Positions 1 to 5,345 of a DNA stretch of 6,044 nt are shown here, in pieces. Position 1 is the stretch's first letter, and the number at the start of each line of letters is the position of its first letter. A program made the translations under genes and the position numbers. Source of the stretch: Acidobacteriota bacterium (lineage in GTDB: Bacteria > Acidobacteriota > Thermoanaerobaculia > Multivoradales > JAHEKO01); contig SBFI01000258.1 of NCBI GenBank assembly GCA_006227875.1, positions 1-6,044 of the forward strand, read 5' to 3'. The notes beneath the pieces were generated by a model that saw nothing but the letters and a program-made list of their open reading frames with translations, was not told the DNA's origin and searched no databases.

Positions 1-299
1 TCACCCGTCCTGGGGTGAACCAGGTCCATCACGATTCCACGGTCACAGAGCGCATCCAGCCTGGGCTCGAGCTCCTCGGCTGTTATTCCCACCCGCTTCG
101 CCACGACCTCGAGCTTGGCCGGTCTCACCGGCATCTTGGCGGCCAGAGCCGCGTCCTCGGGACTAAACAAGATCTCCAGGATCTTGCGGCGTCCCAGCTC
201 TGCTTCTTCGCTGGCGGGCTCCGGCATTCCGATCACACCGGCATCCAGCCGGTGAATCAGGTCCTGATATTCGGATCTGAGATGACCTAGGTGACCCAT
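1..299 (-). CDS. 4Fe-4S ferredoxin-type protein, N-terminal fragment (runs off left edge)
   Basis: The reading frame is open from an ATG at 299-297 to the window edge, giving 99 whole codons plus two bases with no stop. The start is supported by GGAGG at 309-305, five bases upstream. The protein begins MGHLGHLRSEYQDLIHRLDA. Residues 37-56 form a helical segment (RRKILEILFSPEDAALAAKM) and residues 63-93 look like a winged-helix unit (LEVVAKRVGITAEELEPRLD, then LCDRGIVMDL). From family knowledge, this N-terminus (MGHLGHL, then ILEIL-SPEDAALAAKMPVRP, then a helix-turn-helix-like stretch ending near DLVHP-TG) precedes a paired 4Fe-4S cluster domain in a group of bacterial ferredoxin-like proteins. 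The cysteine motifs should lie beyond the left edge; only one Cys (residue 85) is visible, so the iron-sulfur part is inferred. It is divergent from the propeller gene at 453. It could instead be only a small regulatory HTH protein, which is less likely. Confidence 0.75.
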   Translation of the reverse strand, partial: MGHLGHLRSEYQDLIHRLDAGVIGMPEPASEEAELGRRKILEILFSPEDAALAAKMPVRPAKLEVVAKRVGITAEELEPRLDALCDRGIVMDLVHPRTG

Positions 300-304
300 G
301 GCGT

Positions 305-309
305 CCTCC
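305..309 (-). promoter_or_regulatory. Ribosome binding site of the iron-sulfur protein gene
   Basis: Read on the minus strand, this is GGAGG followed by the five-base spacer ACGCC and then ATG at 299-297. The match to the anti-Shine-Dalgarno sequence and the spacing fix the start of the left-edge gene. Confidence 0.75.
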
Positions 310-441
310 GAGCCTGTCTCGTGGCCCCGTCCGGGACAGTTTGGCGAAACTCTCCCAACCTCCATAGCATGGATCGAGGCTTCGGAAAACACCCGATGGG
401 GTGGGCTCGTAAATGTTGGGGTAGGGTGTGGATTCTGGCCT

Positions 442-446
442 GGAGG
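442..446 (+). promoter_or_regulatory. Ribosome binding site deciding the start of the seven-repeat propeller gene
   Basis: GGAGG lies six bases before the ATG at 453. It selects this internal start over the in-frame ATG at 291, which would add 54 residues that look like translated intergenic DNA and would overlap the start of the divergent gene. Confidence 0.75.
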
Positions 447-452
447 TCGGTC

Positions 453-1607
453 ATGCGATTATTTCCTTTTCCGGTATCTCTTCTGCTGGTATCGATTCCT
501 TTGTCAGCGTCCTCTTTCACCAAGACCTATGGCGGGGCGGAGGTGGATCGGGGGGTGTCCGTCGCACTGACGGCCGATGGGGGGTATGTCATGGTCGGGC
601 TGAGCAGCAGCTTTGGCGACGGTGGTGAGGACGTCTATCTGGTACGCACCGATGCCCAGGGCGAGGTTGTCTGGGAGAGAAGCTACGGTGGCGGTGAAGA
701 GGACGCCGGGTGGGCGGTTCACGAGAGCGCGGGCGGTGGCTTCCTGGTCGGTGGCTTTACCAAGAGCTACGGCGCCGGTGGATTCGACTGTCTGCTGTTG
801 CGGACCAACTCCGCCGGCGAGCTCCAATGGCAGAAGACCTACGGCGGCGAGAAGGACGATCGCTGCTGGGCCCTACAACCAACGGCCGACGGCGGATTTG
901 TCCTCGCCGGCGAGACCAAGAGCTTTGGCCGAGGCGAGGAGGATGTCTACCTCCTCAAGCTGGGTGAGAGTGGCGAGGAGGAGTGGTCAAAGACCTTTGG
1001 CGGTCTGAAGGGCGATCGCGGATTCTCGGTCGTCCAGACCGCTGACGGCGGTTTCCTGATCGCCGGCCAGACTTACAGCCAGGGGGCCGGCGACCGCGAT
1101 GCCTATGTCATCAAGACCGATCCAAGTGGCGGGCTCCAGTGGTCCGAGACTTACGGCGGCGAAGCCTCGGATGTCGGCCACGCGATCGCCCCGACCGCAG
1201 ACGGGGACGGCTATCTGGTGGTCGGGTACACGGCGAGCTTTGGTGTCGGTGCCGACGATCCCTATCTCATCGAGCTCGGCACCGCCCCGGAGCCGAGGTG
1301 GACCCGGATTCTGCCGGGGGAGGGAGTCAACCGCACGATCACCGGTGCGCGAGCGACCGACGGAGGGTACTTTCTGGTGGGTTTTACCTTTCTACCGGCC
1401 AAGCGCGAGGGTGGGGCGCTGCTGATAAAGGTAAAGGCCGATGGCCAGCCAGAGTGGAAGGAGCATCTCTTCTACGGCAGCGTCGGCGATAGCCTCGCCT
1501 ACACCGTGGTCGGGACCGCAGATGGTGGCTGCATCGTCACCGGTCACACCACGACCCGGGGCGCCGGCAAGATGGATGCCTTCCTACACAAGGTGGATCC
1601 CGAATAA
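453..1607 (+). CDS. Exported seven-repeat beta-propeller protein
   Basis: This 384-residue protein has a signal peptide at about residues 1-20 (Arg2, then a hydrophobic stretch FPFPVSLLLVSIPLSAS) and then nothing but repeats. Seven units of about 52 residues start at residues 24, 76, 128, 180, 232, 285 and 337. The unit pattern is K-T-Y-G-G, D-R-G, T-A-D-G-G-Y/F, V-x-G-x-T-x-S-F-G, D-V-Y-L-x-K-T-D, G, W. Unit 6 is degenerate, without YGG or SFG. Unit 7 stops at HKVDPE, before its closing tryptophan strand. Similar YGG/DGGY/DVYLIKTD repeats are common in exported proteins of Bacteroidota and methanogens and resemble SBBP-type propeller repeats. Seven copies fit one closed seven-bladed propeller. 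No catalytic motif is seen, so binding or scaffolding is inferred. The next gene on the same strand starts 160 bases downstream and also encodes propellers. The start at 453 is chosen for its ribosome site and its signal peptide. Confidence 0.85.
   Translation: MRLFPFPVSLLLVSIPLSASSFTKTYGGAEVDRGVSVALTADGGYVMVGLSSSFGDGGEDVYLVRTDAQGEVVWERSYGGGEEDAGWAVHESAGGGFLVGGFTKSYGAGGFDCLLLRTNSAGELQWQKTYGGEKDDRCWALQPTADGGFVLAGETKSFGRGEEDVYLLKLGESGEEEWSKTFGGLKGDRGFSVVQTADGGFLIAGQTYSQGAGDRDAYVIKTDPSGGLQWSETYGGEASDVGHAIAPTADGDGYLVVGYTASFGVGADDPYLIELGTAPEPRWTRILPGEGVNRTITGARATDGGYFLVGFTFLPAKREGGALLIKVKADGQPEWKEHLFYGSVGDSLAYTVVGTADGGCIVTGHTTTRGAGKMDAFLHKVDPE
522..1604 (+). repeat. Seven tandem coding repeats (about 156 bp each) encoding propeller blades
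   Basis: The units run 522-677, 678-833, 834-989, 990-1145, 1146-1304, 1305-1460 and 1461-1604. Units 1-4 and 6 are exactly 52 codons, unit 5 is 53 and unit 7 is cut to 48. Bases are best conserved around the AAGACCTA-GGCGG and GACGGCGG boxes, which encode KTYGG and DGG. Divergence between units is large at the DNA level, so this looks like an old internal duplication kept at protein level rather than a recent expansion. Confidence 0.85.
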
Positions 1608-1613
1608 ATGAAG

Positions 1614-1635
1614 CGGCCGGCCTCCGTGCCGGCCG
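1614..1635 (+). terminator. Possible terminator hairpin just after the seven-repeat gene
   Basis: A perfect 8-bp GC stem, CGGCCGGC pairing with GCCGGCCG, encloses a six-base loop (CTCCGT) and starts seven bases after the TAA at 1605-1607. It is not followed by a T-run (next bases AAAGCCAGAC), so it is not a classical intrinsic terminator. It may be a U-less terminator, a 3' mRNA-stabilising stem, or part of a Rho-dependent end. Confidence 0.4.
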
Positions 1636-1716
1636 AAAGCCAGACAAATCGCCCGTCTTCTTGCCCGCCGATTTCACTGCGCAGGCAAATACCGTCTGCT
1701 ACTTTGATGCCGTCGG

Positions 1717-1754
1717 GAGGGGACCGCGGCGCTGGCCGCTTTCAACCCTCTTTT
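1717..1754 (+). terminator. Compound stem plus T-run before the large gene: terminator or leader structure
   Basis: The outer stem GAGGG (1717-1721) pairs with CCCTC (1746-1750). The inner stem GCGGC (1726-1730) pairs with GCCGC (1735-1739) around a GCTG loop. An internal loop of 4 and 6 bases separates them. TTTT follows at 1751-1754. The element ends 13 bases before the ATG at 1768. It could end read-through transcription from the upstream gene, or fold in the leader of the downstream gene as an attenuator. The pairing is seen directly, the function is inferred, and the broken stem makes it weaker than a standard terminator. Confidence 0.3.
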
Positions 1755-1767
1755 CGGCTGCCTGGTC

Positions 1768-4700
1768 ATGATGACTACCGCCCGATCTGTGCGTCACCTA
1801 GACCCCGCTCCAACGGGGAGTAGGGTGATTCTCGCGACCCTGGTTCTTATCGTGACCGGTTCTTCTCTCGCCCGGGGCGCCGAGATCATCTTCAACCGTG
1901 TCCTTATCCCTCAGGGCATCTCCGGCGACGCCAAGATGATGGGAGATCTCAACGGCGATGGCTTGCCCGATGTCGCGATCGCCGGTCTGGGTGCCCCGGA
2001 GCCCCTGGCCTGGTTCCGCTATCCCGACTGGCAGAAGACGGTCATCGCGACATCGAGCCAGGAATACTCCAACTACGGTGTCATTGCCGATATCGATCGA
2101 GACGGCGACAACGACATCGTCGTACCCGACGCCACCATCTCGCCGGCCAACCTCTTGTGGTACGAGAACCCCGGCGGCTCGGCGGCGCTCGACGGCGCGC
2201 AGTGGAGCGAGCACGAGATCGGCCAAACCGAATCCTGGTGCAAGGATCTCGCGGTCTTCGACTACGACCGGGACGGACGTATGGACGTCGCGGCACGCGC
2301 CGCCGGTTCGACCCGCCCGGTCAAGATCTTCTTCCAGACCGCGGCCGACACCTGGACCCGTCTCAGCATCGACGGGGTGAGTGCCGGTAGCGAGGGCATG
2401 TGGAGTGACGACGTCGATGGTGACGGCGACGCCGACATCGTCGTCAAGGGAGCCTGGCTGGAGAACCCGGGAGGAGCGGCGGCACGCACCGCCGGAAACT
2501 GGAATGAGCACGCGATTGGTGCGGCACCGGACGACTTCAAGGCCTTTGTGGCCGACCTCGACAACGATGGGAACCAAGAGGTTCTCTTCTCCAACTCGGA
2601 GGGCTCCGGAGAGATTGCCTTTTGGTCGTCTACGACTCCGCGTGGGGGGGCATGGGCGAAGACGACTATCGATGCGAGCGCCGACTCGGTGCACACGCTG
2701 TGGGCGGCGGACATCGATCGGGACGGAGATCTGGATGTGGTGGCGGCCTCGATGGGTGAGGGCGAGCTGCGGGTCTACGAGAACACCGATGGAGGAGGTA
2801 CGAGCTGGACCAAGCAGGTGGTGGACGATTCGACGGCGTCACTCCACAACGCACAGGTTGCCGACCTGGGCCGCGACGGTGACTATGACGTCTTTGGCGC
2901 CGGCTATACCGGCCAGCAACCGGCCGCCACCGTCTGGCTGAATCAGGCCGATCCGCGACTGAGCCTCGACGACTGGACCTACATTCAGGTCACGGCCAGC
3001 CACGAGCGGGTGTTTGGCCTGACCTTTGCGGATGTCGACCGCACCGGCTCGACCGACATCATCTCCGGCCGTCACTGGTACGAGAATCCGGGGGGTGACC
3101 TGACCGGCGCCTGGGTCCAGCGCGCCTTTCCCCAGGGGGGCGGCGCCGATCTGGACGCGCTGCTGACCACCAACGTCGACGGCGACCTCGATCTGGACCT
3201 CATCGCCATGAGCGGCAGCGGTGGCAACGTCTACTGGCTGGAGCGCAACACCGGCACCGCCGGGGGTTGGGATGTGACCCTGATCGGTGATGTCGGCACC
3301 TCCAACCACGGGATCAGCGCCCAGGGCTATCGGGCGGCCGATCTGATCCCGGGCGGCCGCGACGAGATCATCATCAACATCGATCCCTGCTACGTCTTCG
3401 AGGTACCGGCCGACCCCGCCGCCGGCAACTGGCCCCGGGTGCGGGTGATTCCGTCCTCAGCGACCGCCGACGAGGAGATCGCGGTGGGCGACATCGATCG
3501 TGACGGTCTGCTCGATCTGGTGGGGACCAACGGGGCGAGCGGCGAGGTGCGGTGGTTCAAGAATCCAGGTGACGGCAGCGCCGACTGGCAGGGCTACCAG
3601 ATCGCCACTATCTCCAGTATCACCTTTCACGACCGGGTCGAGGTGGGGGACATCGACGGCGACGGCCGGTTGGATGTGGTGGTGAGCGAGGAGAACGGGC
3701 AGACGAGCGGAGCCGAAACCCATTGGCTCGAGCAGCCCGCCGATCCGACGAGCACGAGCTGGTCGGTCTCGCAGATCGCCACCCAGGGCTCCACCAACAG
3801 CATGCGAGTGGCGGATGTCGACAACGACGGCGATCTCGACGTAGTCACCGGTGAGCACAAGGGCTCGCTGGCCGTCGTCGTTTGGGAGAACGACGGGGCC
3901 GGAGGTTTCACCTCTCACGGTGTCGGCTCCGGCAAGGAGAGTCACTTCGGCGCCAAGCCGCTCGATCTGGACCGCGACGGTGATCTGGATCTGGTGAGCA
4001 TCGCCTGGGACGCGCCCCAATACCTCCATCTCTGGCGCAACGACGCCGCCAGCGGCCAGCAGGGGGTGGCCACACCGAGGATCGATCCTCCGGGTGGCAC
4101 CTTCGAGGGCAGTGTGGAGGTGACCTTGGCCACCGCCACCGCCGGCGCCAGTCTCTACTACACCCTGGATGGAAAGGATCCGACAACCTCTTCCACCCCC
4201 TACAGCGATCCCTTCTCACTCGACCCCGGTTTCGACGGCACGGTGAAGGCGCGAGCCTTCAAGACCGGGTCGACACCCAGCGGTATAGCCTCGGCCGATT
4301 TCCTGGTGGTGCCGGATGTCACGCCGCCGGAGATCGAATCTGTCTCGGCGGAGGGCGACCCGAATCGGGTGGTCGTGGTCTTCGACGAAGCCGTCGACCC
4401 ATCGACCTCGCAAGTACCGGGCAACTACACCATCAGCCGCGGCGTCGTGGTCTCCGGTGCCGTCCTCGGTGGCGACCAGAAGACGGTGACGCTCGACACC
4501 GGTCTACTCGTCTCCGGGGCGGGATACCTGCTGACGGTTGATGGTGTGGAGGATCTATCCGCAAACGTCGCCTACGACTCCGTTCCTTTTCTCTTTGTCG
4601 AGCTCCCCAGCTCGGGTTCCGCCATCTCGCGCTGGCGGCTGGACGAGACCACCGGGACTACGGCTGCCGACTCGATCGATGGCCATCACGGAACCCTGGT

Positions 4701-5322
4701 CAACGGCCCAATCTGGCGGCCCGTTGGTGGTCGTAACGGCGGGGCTCTGGAGCTCGACGGCAGCGACGACCGGGTCGACCTCGGCAACATGGATGTCACC
4801 GGCGGTGACGGTCTGACCGTCGCGCTCTGGCTCCGGGCCGACGACTTCGACCTCGATGACGCCCGCCTGGTCTCCAAGGCGACGGGTGTCACCGAGACCG
4901 ATCACTACTGGATGCTGAGTACCTATGATGGTGGTGCCTTGCGGGTGCGGCTCAAGGCGGGAGGGGCGACCACCACCCTGATCAGCTCGGCCGGCGAGCT
5001 CACGACCGGCATCTGGTACCACGTCGCGGCGACCTATGACGGCTCGGTGCTCCGTCTGTTCAAGAATGGGGTGGAGATCGCTGCGGTGGGCAAGAGCGGT
5101 TCGGTCGATGCCAATGCCGGTGTCCCCGCCGCTCTGGGTGATCAACCCCAGGGCGGGCGTCCCTTCGATGGCTTGCTCGACGATGTCTTTATCTACAACA
5201 CGGCGCTCGACGCGGGTGAGCTACTCGAGCTGATGCAACTCGCGGATCCCCCTTCACCCTTGATCTTCATCGACGGCTTCGAGACCGGCGACACCTCCTC
5301 CTGGTCGACCATCAAGCCCTGA
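1768..5322 (+). CDS. Large exported FG-GAP/VCBS repeat protein with chitobiase-C, Ig-like and LamG domains
   Basis: This 1184-residue protein starts with a likely signal peptide: Arg residues at 6, 9 and 19, a hydrophobic core at 20-35, and possible cleavage after Ala38. Fourteen FG-GAP/VCBS blades follow (about 42-760), each with a DxDxDGxxD-type calcium loop and often a WYENPGG-like strand. Next come a chitobiase C-terminal-like domain (about 768-847, with YYTLDGKDPTTSSTPY), an Ig-like domain of the SbsA/Big_5 kind (about 849-946, with FDEAVDPST), a LamG_3/concanavalin-like domain (about 952-1157, with WYHVAATYDGSVLRLFKNG) and a short tail (IFIDGFETGDTSSWS at 1166-1180). FG-GAP blades are known calcium-stabilised propeller units, and LamG domains often bind glycans or proteins. 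No enzyme domain was recognised, so an adhesion or surface-binding role is inferred. The start is uncertain: ATG 1768 and ATG 1771 lack a ribosome site, while GTG 1825 follows GGGGAG by four bases but would give a signal peptide with no basic residue before the hydrophobic core. Confidence 0.9.
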   Translation: MMTTARSVRHLDPAPTGSRVILATLVLIVTGSSLARGAEIIFNRVLIPQGISGDAKMMGDLNGDGLPDVAIAGLGAPEPLAWFRYPDWQKTVIATSSQEYSNYGVIADIDRDGDNDIVVPDATISPANLLWYENPGGSAALDGAQWSEHEIGQTESWCKDLAVFDYDRDGRMDVAARAAGSTRPVKIFFQTAADTWTRLSIDGVSAGSEGMWSDDVDGDGDADIVVKGAWLENPGGAAARTAGNWNEHAIGAAPDDFKAFVADLDNDGNQEVLFSNSEGSGEIAFWSSTTPRGGAWAKTTIDASADSVHTLWAADIDRDGDLDVVAASMGEGELRVYENTDGGGTSWTKQVVDDSTASLHNAQVADLGRDGDYDVFGAGYTGQQPAATVWLNQADPRLSLDDWTYIQVTASHERVFGLTFADVDRTGSTDIISGRHWYENPGGDLTGAWVQRAFPQGGGADLDALLTTNVDGDLDLDLIAMSGSGGNVYWLERNTGTAGGWDVTLIGDVGTSNHGISAQGYRAADLIPGGRDEIIINIDPCYVFEVPADPAAGNWPRVRVIPSSATADEEIAVGDIDRDGLLDLVGTNGASGEVRWFKNPGDGSADWQGYQIATISSITFHDRVEVGDIDGDGRLDVVVSEENGQTSGAETHWLEQPADPTSTSWSVSQIATQGSTNSMRVADVDNDGDLDVVTGEHKGSLAVVVWENDGAGGFTSHGVGSGKESHFGAKPLDLDRDGDLDLVSIAWDAPQYLHLWRNDAASGQQGVATPRIDPPGGTFEGSVEVTLATATAGASLYYTLDGKDPTTSSTPYSDPFSLDPGFDGTVKARAFKTGSTPSGIASADFLVVPDVTPPEIESVSAEGDPNRVVVVFDEAVDPSTSQVPGNYTISRGVVVSGAVLGGDQKTVTLDTGLLVSGAGYLLTVDGVEDLSANVAYDSVPFLFVELPSSGSAISRWRLDETTGTTAADSIDGHHGTLVNGPIWRPVGGRNGGALELDGSDDRVDLGNMDVTGGDGLTVALWLRADDFDLDDARLVSKATGVTETDHYWMLSTYDGGALRVRLKAGGATTTLISSAGELTTGIWYHVAATYDGSVLRLFKNGVEIAAVGKSGSVDANAGVPAALGDQPQGGRPFDGLLDDVFIYNTALDAGELLELMQLADPPSPLIFIDGFETGDTSSWSTIKP
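1891..4047 (+). repeat. Fourteen FG-GAP/VCBS blade repeats
   Basis: Calcium-loop starts fall at residues 59, 107, 164, 214, 262, 314, 365, 421, 468, 524, 574, 627, 682 and 732, a spacing of 47-57 residues. Loops 1-6 and 11-14 keep the acidic pattern (Asn62 and Glu271 are conservative changes). Loops 7 to 10 are damaged: Gly368 replaces an Asp, Thr426 replaces an Asp, loop 9 has Asn469 and loses the Gly, and loop 10 reads DLIPGGRDE. Fourteen blades fit two seven-bladed propellers. DNA matches between units are short, for example GACATCGATCG near 2709 and 3487. Confidence 0.85.
4069..4308 (+). other. Chitobiase/hexosaminidase C-terminal-like domain (within the large gene)
   Basis: Residues about 768-847 show the known pattern of this beta-sandwich: P-x-x-P-G-G-T-F at the start, S-V-E-V-T-L, then YYTLDGKDPT with TPY and a closing strand VKARAFKTGSTPS. 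In other exported proteins this small domain links catalytic or binding modules and has no activity of its own. Here it joins the propellers to the Ig-like and LamG domains. Confidence 0.75.
4309..4605 (+). other. Ig-like domain, SbsA/Big_5 type (within the large gene)
   Basis: Residues about 848-946 begin DVTPPEIESVSA and carry VVVVFDEAVDPST, GNYTIS, KTVTLDTG and YLLTVDGVEDL. This is the usual layout of bacterial Ig-like domains in surface-layer and exported proteins, where the strand reading V-x-F-x-E-x-V/M-D is typical. It probably serves as a spacer. Confidence 0.7.
4621..5238 (+). other. LamG/concanavalin A-like domain (within the large gene)
   Basis: Residues about 952-1157 carry the Laminin_G_3 landmarks in order: W-R-L-D-E near 956-960, DSIDGHHGTLVNGP, GGALELDGSDDRVDLG, LTVALWLRADDF, WYHVAATYDGS, LFKNGVEIA and FDGLLDDVFIYNTAL. 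The domain appears complete. Ligands of this family include glycans and proteins; none can be predicted here. Confidence 0.85.
5263..5307 (+). other. C-terminal DGFETGDTSSWS tail, possible sorting or anchoring signal
   Basis: The last 19 residues (1166-1184) follow a Pro-rich spacer (ADPPSPL) and contain IFIDGFETGDTSSWS, then TIKP and the stop. I recall similar DGFESGDTSAWS endings on unrelated exported proteins of Acidobacteriota-like genomes, which suggests a shared C-terminal signal. Unlike PEP-CTERM or LPXTG tails it has no transmembrane segment and no basic end. The function is inferred. Confidence 0.5.
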
Positions 5323-5345
5323 CCCTCTCCGCCTCGAAGCAGCCG

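Larger units (their letters stand above)
300..452. promoter_or_regulatory. Divergent intergenic region, promoters not resolved
   Basis: These 153 bases separate two divergent start codons (299 minus, 453 plus), so promoters for both genes should lie here. No convincing sigma-70 pair was found. The best plus-strand candidate, TTGGCG at 341-346 with CATAGC at 363-368, is weak. Two small dyads are present: TCCAT-AGC-ATGGA at 361-373 near the middle, and a 7-base inverted repeat CTGTCTC at 314-320 with GGGACAG at 333-339 (one G-T pair), which would fold in the leader of the minus-strand gene. Either could arise by chance. The regulatory role is inferred from gene orientation only. Confidence 0.4.
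1608..1767. other. Intergenic region between the two propeller genes
   Basis: These 160 bases hold the two hairpins listed separately. No clear sigma-70 promoter was found; TGCTACTTT at 1697-1705 looks like an extended minus-10 box but has no matching minus-35. No good Shine-Dalgarno sequence precedes the ATG at 1768. The two genes may be transcribed together or separately; the sequence does not settle this. Confidence 0.5.

Noticed and set aside
15..290. 91-residue plus-strand ORF at the left edge
   Set aside because: It is antisense to the iron-sulfur protein frame, which has a ribosome site, is open to the edge and shows a recognisable N-terminus.
341..368. Sigma-70 promoter TTGGCG with CATAGC
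   Set aside because: About 4/6 and 3/6 matches with 16-base spacing; too weak to annotate as a promoter, and promoter consensus in the host group is unknown.
291..452. 54-residue N-terminal extension of the seven-repeat protein from ATG 291
   Set aside because: It would overlap the divergent start, has no ribosome site and no signal-peptide character. The ATG at 453 has GGAGG six bases upstream and begins a clear signal peptide.
1608..1823. 71-residue plus-strand ORF starting directly after the TAA at 1607
   Set aside because: It reads through both hairpins, overlaps the start of the large gene, has no ribosome site and shows a low-complexity Pro/Ser/Arg composition with no recognisable fold.
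1798..2694. 298-residue minus-strand ORF antisense to the FG-GAP region
   Set aside because: Its Val/Ile-rich pattern (VVVAVSIDIGND-like) is the mirror of the repeated Asp-rich sense loops. The sense frame has clear domains, so this is a GC-rich shadow. The same applies to 2839-3309, 3457-4029 and 4555-5145.
453..5322. CRISPR array or DNA-level tandem repeat expansion
   Set aside because: The periodicity is about 150 bases, lies in coding frame and is conserved at protein level, with no identical direct repeats and spacers.
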